DNA of 64,000 nucleotides from the NCBI RefSeq assembly GCF_900112205.1, contig NZ_FOKW01000007.1, positions 186,001 through 250,000 of the forward strand. The letters run 5' to 3'. Positions 17,280-26,410 of the stretch are shown piece by piece; within the stretch, counting starts at the first letter, position 1; each line of letters begins with the position of its first letter. The notes beneath the pieces were generated by a model that saw nothing but the letters and a program-made list of their open reading frames with translations, was not told the origin of the DNA and made no database searches. A program made the position numbers and the translations under genes. This DNA comes from Natronobacterium haloterrestre. Lineage in GTDB: Archaea; Halobacteriota; Halobacteria; Halobacteriales; Natrialbaceae.

Positions 17280-18074
17280 ATGACACGACTCCCGCAACCC
17301 GGTTTCGGTACCTCCGGTCACGAGGGCGAGTCCTGCACGAACGCGGTCCGGACCGCGCTCGAGACCGGCTACCGACACGTCGACACTGCACAGATGTACG
17401 ACAACGAGCGCGCGGTGGGTCGCGCGCTCGAGCACGCCGACGTCGCTCGCGAGGACGTCTTCCTCGCGACGAAGGTTCACCCCTCGAACCTCGCGTACGA
17501 CGACGTGATCGAGACGACCGAGGAGAGCCTCGAGCGACTCGGCGTCGACGCCGTCGACCTGCTGTACGTCCACTGGCCCGTCGACGCCTACGACCCCGAG
17601 GAGACCCTGCCGGCGTTCGACGAGGTCCGCGACCGCGGCTGGACACGCCACGTCGGCGTGAGCAACTTCACGGTCGACCTGCTCGAGGAGGCCGTCGACG
17701 TCCTCGAGTCGCCGATCGCGGCCCACCAGATCGAACTCCACCCGCGGCTCCAGCAGGACGACCTCGTCTCGGTCGCCCGCGAACACGACATCGAGACGGT
17801 CGCGTACTGTCCGATCGCCCAGGGCGACGTGGCCGACATCGACGCTCTTCAGGAGATCGCCGACGCACACGACGCGACGCCGGTACAGGTCGCGCTGGCC
17901 TGGCATTACGGACGGGACGGCGTCGTCCCGATCCCGAAAGGCACCGGCGACCACGTCCGGGAGAACTACGCGGCGCTCGACCTCGAGTTGTCCGACGACG
18001 AACGCCGGCGGATCGCCGGCCTCGAGGACGGCGAACGGCTGGTCGACCCGGATCGGGCGGCCTGGAACCGGTAA
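17280..18074 (+). CDS. Aldo/keto reductase
   Basis: A 264-residue TIM-barrel NADPH-dependent oxidoreductase. Catalytic residues are apparent: D in [15 protein letters not shown] in the same segment, K in ATKVHP, and H in LYVHWPV. The C-terminal [15 protein letters not shown] segment binds the nucleotide phosphate. It resembles 2,5-diketogluconate reductase-type AKRs. The substrate is not predictable. It follows the GCS2-type gene closely and precedes cofD. Confidence 0.92.
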   Translation: MTRLPQPGFGTSGHEGESCTNAVRTALETGYRHVDTAQMYDNERAVGRALEHADVAREDVFLATKVHPSNLAYDDVIETTEESLERLGVDAVDLLYVHWPVDAYDPEETLPAFDEVRDRGWTRHVGVSNFTVDLLEEAVDVLESPIAAHQIELHPRLQQDDLVSVAREHDIETVAYCPIAQGDVADIDALQEIADAHDATPVQVALAWHYGRDGVVPIPKGTGDHVRENYAALDLELSDDERRRIAGLEDGERLVDPDRAAWNR

Positions 18075-18138
18075 CTGCCCCGGCGGCCGCAGGCGCCGGC
18101 CACAAGCGATTAAGTGGCCACGGGCGAGAGTGTTGCGT

Positions 18139-19137
18139 ATGGTTACTTTCCTCTCCGGAGGCACCGGAACCCCGAAGCTTCTGGACGGTGCCGGCGCGGT
18201 GTTTTCGCCGGAGGAGACGACGATCGTCGCCAATACGGGCGACGACATCGAACTCGGCGGTCTCTTCGTCTCGCCGGACGTCGACACGCTACTCTTTCAG
18301 GGCGGCGGAGTTCTCGATCGGGACACGTGGTGGGGGATCGACGGCGACACGCACCGGACCAACGCGGCGCTGATGGACCTCGCGGACGCCGCGGACCTCC
18401 CCGAGGGCCCGCAGTACCTCCCCGAGGAGAAACAGACCGAGGGCCGACGGCTCGCGAACTGGCGGCGCTTTTCTGGAATCGCCGAGTTCATGACCATCGG
18501 CGACCGCGACCGGGCCGTTCACATCACGCGGACGAGCCTGCTGGATCGGGGGTACACGCTGAGCGAGGCGACCGAGACGCTGGCCGACGCCTTCGGCCTC
18601 TCCGTCGACCTCCTGCCGATGAGCGACGACCCCGTCGCCAGCCTCGTCCACACCGAGGACGGGATGATGCACTTCCAGGAGTACTGGGTCGGCCACCGCG
18701 GCGAGCCCTCCGTCGAGACCGTCGAGTTCCGCGGGTCCTCGAGGGCCGAACCCGCGCCGGGCGTCCTCGAGGCGCTCGAGGACACCGTGGTCATCGGCCC
18801 CTCGAACCCCGTCACCAGCATCGGGCCGATGCTCGCTTTGCCCGGCGTCGCGGACGCCCTGGCGAAGACGACCGTCGTCGCCGTCTCGCCGTTCCTCGGG
18901 GACGAGGCGTTCTCCGGGCCGGCCGAGGACCTGATGGCGGCGGTCAACGCCGAACCGAGTACGGAGGGGCTGACGACGGCCTACCCCTTCGCCGACGCGT
19001 TCGTGATCGACGAGGGCGACGACGCGACCTTCGACCAGCCGACGGTGCGGACCGACATCCGGATCGACGGCCCGGAGGACGCCAGGCGGGTAGCCCGGAC
19101 GATCGACGACGCGATCGGCCGCGTCGACCGGGAGTGA
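18139..19137 (+). CDS. cofD: 2-phospho-L-lactate (or phosphoenolpyruvate) transferase of F420 biosynthesis
   Basis: A 332-residue CofD/FbiA-family enzyme from the ATG at 18139; the frame opens nine bases earlier without an ATG. It joins the lactyl-P or PEP part of LPPG/EPPG to Fo, giving F420-0. The N-terminal [14 protein letters not shown] loop, NTGDDIE, and [13 protein letters not shown] are family hallmarks. It supplies coenzyme F420, consistent with the F420-type redox proteins in haloarchaea. Nine bases separate it from the Dus-like gene downstream, so they are probably one operon. Confidence 0.95.
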   Translation: MVTFLSGGTGTPKLLDGAGAVFSPEETTIVANTGDDIELGGLFVSPDVDTLLFQGGGVLDRDTWWGIDGDTHRTNAALMDLADAADLPEGPQYLPEEKQTEGRRLANWRRFSGIAEFMTIGDRDRAVHITRTSLLDRGYTLSEATETLADAFGLSVDLLPMSDDPVASLVHTEDGMMHFQEYWVGHRGEPSVETVEFRGSSRAEPAPGVLEALEDTVVIGPSNPVTSIGPMLALPGVADALAKTTVVAVSPFLGDEAFSGPAEDLMAAVNAEPSTEGLTTAYPFADAFVIDEGDDATFDQPTVRTDIRIDGPEDARRVARTIDDAIGRVDRE

Positions 19138-19146
19138 TCATCGACC

Positions 19147-19890
19147 ATGTTCGAACCACGCCTGGCGCTCGCGAGCCTGAGCGGGGCCGCGGACGCCGAC
19201 TGGGCCCGGAACGGGGCCGACTACGCCGGCGCGGCCTTCCTCGGCGGGATCGCGATCGATCCGGAGTCGCGGGCGGCCGCCCGGAAACTGGTCGAGCGCG
19301 ACCGCGAGGAGTTCCTGCCCGAGGACCCCCTCGCGTTCGTCGACCGGGAACTCGCCGCCCTCGAGGACGTTCCCCTCCAGCCGGCGTTCAACGTCCGCAG
19401 CGCGACCGTCGACCCGGTCGCCGACGCCGCGCGGATCTGTCGGGAGCGCGACGCCTTCCTCGAGATCAACGCCCACTGTCGGCAGGCGGAACTGTGTGCG
19501 GTCGGCTGCGGGGAAACGTTGCTGCAGGACGCCGATCGGCTCGCCGACTACGTCCGGACGGCCGCCGACGCCGGCGCGACCGTCGGCGTGAAGGTCCGGA
19601 CGGAGGTGCCGGGCGTCGACCTGCCAGCGGTCGCGCGAGCGATCGACGACGCCGGCGCGTCGTTCGTCCACGTCGACGCGATGGACTCCGAGTCGGTCGT
19701 CGCCGACGTCGCCGACGCCGCGGACCTGTTCGTGATCGCCAACAATGGGGTCCGCGACGACGCGTCGGTCCGGGAGTACGTCGAGTACGGGGCCGACGCC
19801 GTCAGCGTCGGCCGGCCGAGCGACAACCCGGTCGTGCTCGAGCGGGTCCACGACGCGGTTCGGCGGCGGCTCGCGGTCGGAACGCCGTAA
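19147..19890 (+). CDS. Archaeal tRNA-dihydrouridine synthase-like TIM-barrel protein
   Basis: A 247-residue protein. The EINAHCRQAELCAVGCGE segment matches the catalytic-cysteine region of the Dus family in a form seen in archaeal cofD neighbours, followed by GVKVRTEVPGVD and VIANNGVRD, typical FMN-barrel strands. Activity as a tRNA-dihydrouridine synthase is inferred; other Dus-like oxidoreductases cannot be excluded. The extra cysteines after the catalytic one are unusual. It lies nine bases after cofD. Confidence 0.78.
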   Translation: MFEPRLALASLSGAADADWARNGADYAGAAFLGGIAIDPESRAAARKLVERDREEFLPEDPLAFVDRELAALEDVPLQPAFNVRSATVDPVADAARICRERDAFLEINAHCRQAELCAVGCGETLLQDADRLADYVRTAADAGATVGVKVRTEVPGVDLPAVARAIDDAGASFVHVDAMDSESVVADVADAADLFVIANNGVRDDASVREYVEYGADAVSVGRPSDNPVVLERVHDAVRRRLAVGTP

Positions 19891-20110
19891 CGGATCGGGA
19901 CTGTATCGCAGGTCAGCGTCGTCGTCCGGGTCGGGGTTCGGGACTCCCCGCCCCGATCGCGTTCCGCGAGGGGCTATTCAGGTACGCCGTCGCCGGGCTT
20001 CGGTGTGGCTCGATACTCCGACATGGACTTACACGTGGCACGTCTAGGGGCGGACGGAAACTCGAACCGGTCTCGTCGGCGCTGAACTCCCCAGTACTCG
20101 ATCCCTCACT

Positions 20111-21118
20111 ATGACTCGGATTTCGAAACGGTGGATCCAGCACAACCAAGTCGGTATCTACGCTGTCGCCGTTCTCCTCGCGATCGGAGTGGGACTGGGC
20201 CGACCGGACGCGGGTTCGACCGTCGAACGGTTCATCAATCCCGTGCTCGCGGTCCTTCTGTACGTCACCTTCCTCGAGATCCCGTTCGTCCGGATCCGGC
20301 GAGCGTTCCGGAACGGGCGGTTCATGCTGGCCGCACTGGGGATGAACTTCCTGGTCGTTCCCGTCGTCGTCTTCGGTCTCAGCCGATTCCTGCCCCGGGA
20401 GCCGGTCATCCTCGTGGGGGCGTTCATGGTATTGTTGACCCCCTGTATCGACTACGTCATCACGTTCACGGAACTCGCGGACGGGGACGCCGAACAGATC
20501 ACTGCGGCGACACCGGCGCTGATGATCGTCCAGTTGCTGTTGTTGCCGATCTACCTCTGGCTGTTCATGGGGCCGCAGGTCGCCGAGTTCATCGAGGCCG
20601 GGCCGTTCGTCGAGGCGTTCGTCGTCATCATCGCGCTCCCGCTGGCGCTCGCGTGGCTCACGGAACTCCGGGCTGAGCGGTCCACGACGGGTTCCCGGTG
20701 GCAGGGTGCGATGGGGTGGCTGCCGGTTCCGATGATGGGGGCCACCCTGTTCGTGGTGATCGCTTCACAGCTCCCTCGCGTCCGGGATTCGATCGAGCAG
20801 ATCGCTGCTGTGGTCCCGGTGTACGTCACGTTCTTGATCGTCATGCCGCTGCTCGGGCGGCTCGCGGCGGGACTGTTCCGGATGGACGTCGGCGAGAGTC
20901 GCGCGCTCGTGTTCACGTCCGTGACCCGGAACTCGCTCGTCGTCCTTCCGCTGGCGCTCGCACTGCCGCCGGAATACGCCCTCGCGCCGGCGGTCGTCGT
21001 GACCCAGACGCTCGTCGAACTGACGGGGATGGTCGTTCTCACCCGGGTCGTCCCCGGGTGGCTCGTGCCCGATTCGCCGGACCCGCTTCCCTTCCCGGGC
21101 GTCGCCCGGGGCGATTGA
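20111..21118 (+). CDS. ACR3/bile-acid:sodium symporter-family transporter (arsenite efflux type)
   Basis: A 335-residue membrane protein with about ten helices. The conserved cysteine of ACR3 arsenite carriers appears in LLTPCIDYVITFTELADGD, followed by an ITAATPALMIVQLLLLPIYLWL helix. The last helices read FTSVTRNSLVVLPLALALP. The family includes arsenite and bile-acid/Na+ carriers; arsenite export is suggested by the cysteine, not proven. There is no arsR-like gene next to it. Confidence 0.82.
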   Translation: MTRISKRWIQHNQVGIYAVAVLLAIGVGLGRPDAGSTVERFINPVLAVLLYVTFLEIPFVRIRRAFRNGRFMLAALGMNFLVVPVVVFGLSRFLPREPVILVGAFMVLLTPCIDYVITFTELADGDAEQITAATPALMIVQLLLLPIYLWLFMGPQVAEFIEAGPFVEAFVVIIALPLALAWLTELRAERSTTGSRWQGAMGWLPVPMMGATLFVVIASQLPRVRDSIEQIAAVVPVYVTFLIVMPLLGRLAAGLFRMDVGESRALVFTSVTRNSLVVLPLALALPPEYALAPAVVVTQTLVELTGMVVLTRVVPGWLVPDSPDPLPFPGVARGD

Positions 21119-21290
21119 CCCCCGACTCCGTTCGACTGGCAACGACCCTTTCGGACCTTACTGGCGTCACGAACGGACCGGGCGGTAGCGACCTCGAGCG
21201 GTATAACTTCCGTGCGGGTACGTCTCGGTTCCGATCCCCGGACGAGGCGACCACGAAAAGCCTATCCAGCCGGCTCGCTTGCTCTCTCGC

Positions 21291-21614
21291 ATGAGCCTCG
21301 AGGATCTCAACGAGGACGTCCAGGAATCGTACTCCGCGTTCGGCGACGAACTCTCGATCTCGCTCGACCGCGAGACCCGAAACGAACTCGCCCTGCTCGA
21401 GACGGCACTCGAGCCCGACGAGACCGACGAACTCGTCCGGCGGGCGATCCACATGCTCTTCCAGACCAGCGTCGACACCGGGAAACTCGACTTCCACCTC
21501 CGGTCCGGGTTCGACGTCACCTACGACGAGTATCTATCTGGAATGACCTTCGACGAGATGACGGGGGCGGATCAGTACCCCTCGATGGACGACGAGCGGC
21601 GGTACCAGTTCTAA
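21291..21614 (+). CDS. Uncharacterised acidic helical protein
   Basis: A 107-residue protein from the ATG at 21291 (MSLEDL). It is strongly acidic, with a likely helical core (about 28-60) ending in LFQTSVDTGKLDFHLR. I do not recognise a family; it resembles short haloarchaeal-specific proteins often annotated as hypothetical. The start is the first ATG giving an acidic N-terminus. Confidence 0.72.
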   Translation: MSLEDLNEDVQESYSAFGDELSISLDRETRNELALLETALEPDETDELVRRAIHMLFQTSVDTGKLDFHLRSGFDVTYDEYLSGMTFDEMTGADQYPSMDDERRYQF

Positions 21615-21694
21615 CCTCTCGAGCTTCCGTCTCACACACTAGTATCGGTGAGCCGGATCGTTCACATTGGGTGAGTATGTGTATAAGGACCAAC

Positions 21695-21717
21695 CAACTC
21701 TTCGAGTTGTATAATAG
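21695..21717 (+). promoter_or_regulatory. Hairpin and TATA box upstream of zinc microprotein gene
   Basis: CAACTC and GAGTTG form a 6-bp stem around TTC (21695-21709), immediately followed by a TATA-like GTATAATAG (21709-21717) about 40 bases upstream of the ATG at 21753. A second TATA-like GTATAAGG lies at 21681-21688. The hairpin could be an operator next to the BRE. Confidence 0.4.
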
Positions 21718-21752
21718 GTGAGCTTATTAGTCTCCGACGCTCCGCCTCGAGT

Positions 21753-21881
21753 ATGGCAATCAGTCAATCCCCGACCGACGTCGAGTATCGCTGTCCGGAC
21801 TGTGACGGAACGCTTCTCGTTCGACACCAGTCCCTCGAGTGTGACGACTGCGGCTACACGCCGCGACACGGCGCGGACTGA
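21753..21881 (+). CDS. Zinc-finger microprotein, 42 residues
   Basis: A 42-residue frame, MAISQSPTDVEY followed by two CxxC pairs (C14/C17 and C30/C33) in the order CPDC ... CDDC, which is a complete zinc-ribbon. Haloarchaea encode many such one-domain zinc proteins. It has a plausible TATA box and a start consistent with the rest of the frame. Function unknown; candidates are a regulator or a protein-interaction module. The frame at 21718-21978 overlaps it in another phase and is rejected. Confidence 0.75.
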   Translation: MAISQSPTDVEYRCPDCDGTLLVRHQSLECDDCGYTPRHGAD

Positions 21882-21985
21882 GCCGGAGGCATGGAGAATC
21901 GACAGTAAAACGCTATTCGGTGGCCGGTTGTACCTTTCTTCGCCCGATCGAACGACGTACCGCGTGAGGAATCGGTAATCGATCG

Positions 21986-23902
21986 TCAGTCGTCGTCGAT
22001 CGGCGCCGCACTCGAGAGTTCCTCGTCGATCTCGGCGTCCTCCATCTTGTCGACCAGGGCCTCGATCACTTCCTCGCGTTTGCCCTTGACGAACTTGATC
22101 GAGCCGACGACGAGGTGGCCTCCGCCGGAGACGCCGCCGCCCGGCACCTCCGCCTCGAGTTCGGAGACCATCTGCGGGATGTCGAGTCGGACGCCGTCGG
22201 AGCGCAGAACGGCGAAGTCCGGGCCATAGCCCACGGTAATGACGGGATCGCCGGTCTCCTCGATTTTGCGGTCGTGGATCTCGCCGGTCGTCTTGCCCGG
22301 GGCGGGGTAGGTAAAGCGATGAGCGTAGTTCTCGACGTCGATCCGGTAGAGGTGCGCGCCGTTGTCCAGTTCCTCGTGTTCGAGGTGGGGGGTCGCGGCC
22401 TCGAGTTGCTCGTCGACCTCCTCGCGTGCCCGCTCCGCGAAGAAGTCCACGAGTTCGCCGTGGCGCTGTTCGTCGCCGTCGACCTGAAGCAGGTCCTGAA
22501 TGAGCTGGTCGCCCGAATCGTAGCGCAGCCAGAAGGCGGCGTAGTCGAGCGCCTCGCTGACGTCCTGCAGACGGTCCTCGTCGTACCCCTCCTCGGCGGC
22601 CAGCTGGAGGTAGTCGTCCATCGCGTCGGCCTTCGAGCGGTCCGAAAGGCCGGCGACGGCGGGGACGTGTCGCAGTTCGTCGGTGAGGTCGGGGTAGATC
22701 ATCCGCGCGAGTTCGACACAGAGCATCCCCGTCGTGATGCGGTAGTCCTCGTCGTGGAGGTAGGGGTTGACGTGGGCGTCCAGCAGGTCCCCGACCGCGT
22801 CGGGGTCGGGGTGGTGGTGGTCGACGGCGATGATCGGGATGTCGTAGTGGGCAAGCGTCTCGTAGGCCGGGACGTCCTCGGCCGTCGAGCCGTTGTCGAG
22901 CATGAGCAGCAGGGGGAGCTGCTGGCCGTGTTTCTCCCGGTCCTCGAGTGCGAAGTTCAGGTCACGCGTCGCGTCCTCCATCTCGTAGAACGGGGCCTTC
23001 GCGGGCAGGCGCTTGATGAGGTGTCGCGGCGCGTCGTCGTCCTCGTGGACGTCGGCGATGAACTTCTCGAGGGCGACCTGGACCGGGACCGCGGCGCACA
23101 TCCCGTCGCCGTCGGCGTGGTGACGCACGCGGACGGGACGCCCCTCGAGCACCGCACGGCGGAGTCGCTTCGCGACGTCCCGGAGGTTCGGTCGGAGTTT
23201 CTCGAAGGCGGGCCAGTCGATCAGCGGCTCGACGTCGTGGGGCTCGGAGCGGGACTCGAGGGCGGTTTCGATCCGCTCGCGGGCGGCCTCGGCGTCGTCG
23301 CCATCGAGTTTCGAGAGACCGTCGACTTCGATCTGGACGGTTCCCTCGCGGTGTTCGGGGGTACCGGTGACGCGGACGACGTCGCCGACCTCGACGCTCG
23401 GATAGGCACGGACGCCGGCCTCCTCGAACGCTGCACAGGGGACGACGCCGTACTCGTCGGCGATGTGGAAGATCGTCGGGCCGGCGGTCTGTTTGACCTG
23501 GACGACCTCGCCCTCGAGGTGGATCTGGTCGCCGACGTTGGCCTCGAGGCGGTCGGTGCCGGTCAGCGCGTAGTCGTGGGAGACGTTCCGGAGGGTGAGG
23601 TCGTCGACGTCGACCTCGGTGTCGACCGGCTCGAAGGCCATATCTCCGTTGTCGCGGACGCTCTCGAGTTCGACGACGAGTTCGTCGCCGACGGCGAAGG
23701 TGCCCTCGAGGACGGATTCGTGAACGAGACCGGAGACCGATTCGGAGAGATCGACGAAGACGCCGTAGTCGACGATGCCGTTGATTTCGGCGAGATATGG
23801 CTGTCCTTTTTCGACGTCTTCTGCGGTACAGTCGGAGTCGAGATCGTAGACGACGGAATCCCCGTCATCCGCGCCGGGTTCCCCGGCAGAGGCTCGTGTC
23901 AT
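21986..23902 (-). CDS. DHH-family phosphoesterase with S1 domain, RecJ/GAN-like
   Basis: A 638-residue protein. Residues about 27-100 form an S1/OB RNA-binding domain (YLAEINGIVDYGVFVDLSES). A second OB domain follows at about 120-200. The DHH phosphoesterase domain has VRHHADGDGMCAA and AVDHHHPDPD, and the DHHA1 segment ends in PGGGVSGGGHLVVGSIKF. These match archaeal RecJ-like nucleases, one of which (GAN) binds GINS. It should hydrolyse single-stranded nucleic acid 5' ends; replication, repair or RNA processing are all possible. The S1 domain argues for a role involving RNA. Confidence 0.9.
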   Translation of the reverse strand: MTRASAGEPGADDGDSVVYDLDSDCTAEDVEKGQPYLAEINGIVDYGVFVDLSESVSGLVHESVLEGTFAVGDELVVELESVRDNGDMAFEPVDTEVDVDDLTLRNVSHDYALTGTDRLEANVGDQIHLEGEVVQVKQTAGPTIFHIADEYGVVPCAAFEEAGVRAYPSVEVGDVVRVTGTPEHREGTVQIEVDGLSKLDGDDAEAARERIETALESRSEPHDVEPLIDWPAFEKLRPNLRDVAKRLRRAVLEGRPVRVRHHADGDGMCAAVPVQVALEKFIADVHEDDDAPRHLIKRLPAKAPFYEMEDATRDLNFALEDREKHGQQLPLLLMLDNGSTAEDVPAYETLAHYDIPIIAVDHHHPDPDAVGDLLDAHVNPYLHDEDYRITTGMLCVELARMIYPDLTDELRHVPAVAGLSDRSKADAMDDYLQLAAEEGYDEDRLQDVSEALDYAAFWLRYDSGDQLIQDLLQVDGDEQRHGELVDFFAERAREEVDEQLEAATPHLEHEELDNGAHLYRIDVENYAHRFTYPAPGKTTGEIHDRKIEETGDPVITVGYGPDFAVLRSDGVRLDIPQMVSELEAEVPGGGVSGGGHLVVGSIKFVKGKREEVIEALVDKMEDAEIDEELSSAAPIDDD

Positions 23903-24020
23903 CTTGATTCATCGTTTGGGGGTGGCCGCGTATAACCCTTATCAAGAAGCGACGGGTAGGGGTCCGAGCCCGTGATTCGCCGCCGCACCGCTCTCGAGGC
24001 GGCCTTACGAAAAGTGGAGT

Positions 24021-24707
24021 TTACGCCGAGGGGTCGGCGTCGGGTATCGTCGCGCGCGGTTCGCGCCGCAGCCAGCGGCCGACGGCGATCACCGCTGCGA
24101 TGAACGGGAGGAACGTGATCAGGCCGATTACGGGACCGACGCCGAGGGCCTCGCCGACGGGTCCGGCGACCAGGGTCGTCGGCAGTACCAAGAGGAACAG
24201 GGCGGCGACCGACCGCGCCATCGCGCCCGTTCGGAGCAGCGAGACGCCCATGAGGAAGGTTCCGATCGTGATGGCGACCATGAGCCCCAGCCCGATGACC
24301 ATGTTTCCGGGGTCGACGATTCCCATCGCTCCGATCGCCGGGACGACGGTCACGACGAAGAAGCCGATCGTCGCCAGCGCCGCGCCGATGGCGGCCAGCG
24401 CGCTCCCGACGTCCCAGAGCCGGCTCTCGAGGCCGACCATCCGGGCCCGTAGGGCCGCGAATCCAAGGAACATTCCCGCCCACGCGAGGAAGAGCACCCC
24501 TTCGCTCAGGTAGTAGGCGGAACTGCCGATCGTCTCGTATCCGGGAACGACCCCCTGTAGCTGGAGGGCGGTCCCGTAGGTAACGTGGACCAGCAGGACG
24601 AGGGCCCCGGCGATGGCCGCGAGCCCCGCCATTCCGATCCGGCGCGGGGTCCACCTGCTCGAGGACGATACGAGTGACTGTCCGTTGTATCCAAACATCT
24701 GACTCAC
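24021..24707 (-). CDS. Multi-spanning membrane protein, unknown function
   Basis: A 228-residue protein with about six transmembrane segments (near 25-45, 58-80, 98-118, 125-145, 155-175, 185-210). It resembles DUF4386/DUF998-like proteins but I cannot assign it firmly. An AT-rich TATA-like box at 24731-24740 (minus) puts the transcription start about one base before the ATG at 24707, so this start (MSQMFGY) is preferred over the one nine bases later. Confidence 0.7.
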   Translation of the reverse strand: MSQMFGYNGQSLVSSSSRWTPRRIGMAGLAAIAGALVLLVHVTYGTALQLQGVVPGYETIGSSAYYLSEGVLFLAWAGMFLGFAALRARMVGLESRLWDVGSALAAIGAALATIGFFVVTVVPAIGAMGIVDPGNMVIGLGLMVAITIGTFLMGVSLLRTGAMARSVAALFLLVLPTTLVAGPVGEALGVGPVIGLITFLPFIAAVIAVGRWLRREPRATIPDADPSA

Positions 24708-24730
24708 CGACTCTACCGTGTAGAATCGCT

Positions 24731-24740
24731 AGTATATACG
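24731..24740 (-). promoter_or_regulatory. TATA box of the membrane protein gene
   Basis: The AGTATATACG string is centred about 28 bases upstream of the ATG at 24707, giving a near-leaderless transcript. A second TATA-like string (ATATAAACAG) lies at 24751-24760 and could serve the plus-strand JAMM gene with a long leader. Confidence 0.5.
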
Positions 24741-24850
24741 CTCTCTGCCCATATAAACAGTATTTCGTGGATTGGAACCGTCACAAAGGGGGTACGATCG
24801 TGCGGGCCGTCGAGGACGGGCCGGGGCCCGGGCCGTCGTTGATCTCGAGG

Positions 24851-24887
24851 TCGGGATCGGGATCGGGGTCCGGGTCCGGATCGGGTC
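24851..24887. repeat. Degenerate hexamer repeat (TCGGGA/TCCGGG)
   Basis: Five to six degenerate copies of a TCGGG-A/G-T-C hexamer lie in the 5' leader of the JAMM gene, about 60 bases before its start. Similar hexamer tracts occur inside genes in this window (25465-25500, 30581-30616). It could be slippage-prone or a binding array. Confidence 0.5.
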
Positions 24888-24947
24888 CAAATCATGACCG
24901 GGGCCCCTTTCGGAACGTTTAGCAACCGCAAGCCCACAGGTACGGAC

Positions 24948-25440
24948 ATGGGGCTGCTCGACGCCTTGTTTCGCTCGAACGAGATCCTCGGCATCGCCGA
25001 GGAGACCCTCGAGTTCGCGATCGAATCCTCGGAGGCGGCCCACCCCCGCGAGTACATGGGGTTCCTTCGCGGCACCGAGGCCGATCGGCTCGGACTCGAG
25101 CAGGACGGCCTCGTCATCACCGACGTCCTGGTGGTGCCGGGGACCGAGACGAACAGCGTCAGCGCCACGGTCAAGACGAACCAGATCCCGAACGACGTGA
25201 AGGCGTTGGGCAGCGTCCACTCGCACCCGAACGGGGTCATCCAGCCGAGCAACGCGGACCTGGATACGTTCGGCCGGGGAAGCGTGCACATCATCATCGG
25301 CGCGCCCTACCGCCGGACCGACTGGCAGGCGTTCGACTCCCAGGGGAAGCCGACGAACCTGAACGTGCTCGACGTCGACCTTCCCGAGACGGAGGAGTTC
25401 TTCGATTTCACGCAGGCGGATATCGACGAGGATTTGCGAG

Positions 25441-25445
<5 letters not shown>
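24948..25445 (+). CDS. JAMM/MPN+ metalloprotease (Mov34 family)
   Basis: A 165-residue protein from the ATG at 24948. The JAMM motif is complete: E35, H91-S-H93-P, S101 and D104. These bind Zn2+ and catalyse isopeptide hydrolysis. In haloarchaea such enzymes remove SAMP ubiquitin-like modifiers, but this protein differs from the best-known desampylase in its N-terminus, so the substrate is uncertain. Its stop codon overlaps an ATG that opens a basic frame within the following hexamer-repeat tract (25441-25548), which separates it from the FAD synthase gene. Confidence 0.88.
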
Positions 25446-25514
<69 letters not shown>

Positions 25515-25548
25515 AACCACCGATACAACCGACAGAGGCAAGCGACGC

Positions 25549-25986
25549 ATGAGTTCGACCCGAACCGTCATCGCACAGGGAACGTTCGACATCCTCCATC
25601 CGGGACACGTCCACTACCTCGAGGAGGCGGCCGCGATGGGCGACGAACTGTACGTGATCGTCGCCCGGAAGGCGAACGTCGACCACAAGGCGAAACCGAT
25701 CTGTCCCGCCACCCAGCGCCGGGACGTGGTCGACGCCCTCGAGGCCGTCGACGAGGCGATCCTCGGCCACGAGGAGGACATCTTCGTCCCCATCGAGGAG
25801 ATCGACCCGGACGTGATCGCGCTCGGCCACGACCAGCACCACGACGACGACGCCATCGCGGCCGAACTCGAGCGTCGAGGGATCGACTGTGCCGTCGAAC
25901 GGGCCAGCGCCCGAGAGCCGAAACGCGACGAGGAACTCCTCTCGACCCGGCTGATCGTCGAGCGCATTCTCGAGCGCCGGGGCTGA
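25549..25986 (+). CDS. ribL: FAD synthase (FMN adenylyltransferase)
   Basis: A 145-residue nucleotidyltransferase with HPGH at residues 17-20 (start of the family motif) and a C-terminal TRLIVERI segment corresponding to the ISSTxIR-type motif. Archaeal RibL is short and adenylates FMN to FAD. The ATG at 25549 gives the normal family start; the frame is open upstream through an acidic repeat that may be an extension or a spacer. The gene is probably co-transcribed with the JAMM gene. Confidence 0.9.
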   Translation: MSSTRTVIAQGTFDILHPGHVHYLEEAAAMGDELYVIVARKANVDHKAKPICPATQRRDVVDALEAVDEAILGHEEDIFVPIEEIDPDVIALGHDQHHDDDAIAAELERRGIDCAVERASAREPKRDEELLSTRLIVERILERRG

Positions 25987-26005
25987 GGCCGTCGGAGCCC
26001 CACCC

Positions 26006-26161
26006 TCAGTTCTCGATCACGATCGGCGGCGGCAACCGCAGTGAATCGACGGTGTGGCCGGTTTCGACGAAGTGTTCGATGGCCGCCTTGGAGACCTCCC
26101 GTTCCGTTAACCCCTCGTCGGTGCCGGCGTGCCAATCGCAGTCGAGACAGTATTTATACAT
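26006..26161 (-). CDS. Small CxxC protein, 51 residues
   Basis: A 51-residue frame starting at the ATG at 26161: MYKYCLDCDWHAG, then a helix with VSKAAIEHFVETGHTVDSL. One CxxC pair and two histidines suggest a small zinc site (CCHH-like). An upstream start at 26272 would add a basic stretch and is rejected. Function unknown; related short haloarchaeal proteins are hypothetical. It is convergent with ribL. Confidence 0.72.
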   Translation of the reverse strand: MYKYCLDCDWHAGTDEGLTEREVSKAAIEHFVETGHTVDSLRLPPPIVIEN

Positions 26162-26342
26162 TCGTACCGACTTCCGTGGTAAGCGGGGGAAAGAACCGTG
26201 CAAGAAATAGAAGGGAGCGCAGCGGTCGAGAGTCGCCCGCGACCCGTGTCGGTTCTCGTCTCGATTTGACACGTGCGGAATTCACCCGCTTGCGTTACGA
26301 ACTCGGGCACGAACGTAGCTCTCGCCGCGCCGGCCGGGTCCG

Positions 26343-26366
26343 CGGGACAGCGGGACAGCGGGACAG
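26343..26366. repeat. Three tandem copies of CGGGACAG
   Basis: An 8-bp unit repeated three times in the gap between the 51-residue gene and ilvD. No coding frame uses it; it may be a slippage tract or a binding array. Confidence 0.6.
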
Positions 26367-26410
26367 CGGGGCGAGACGATCGACTCCGATCGTGAGAGTT
26401 CGCCCTTCGT

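Noticed and set aside
18114-20114. 666-codon open frame on the plus strand
   Set aside because: It overlaps cofD and the Dus-like gene in another phase and is arginine-rich throughout.
21718-21978. 86-codon plus-strand frame around the zinc microprotein
   Set aside because: It overlaps the microprotein in another phase and lacks the two CxxC pairs. The microprotein has coherent cysteine spacing and a suitable TATA box.
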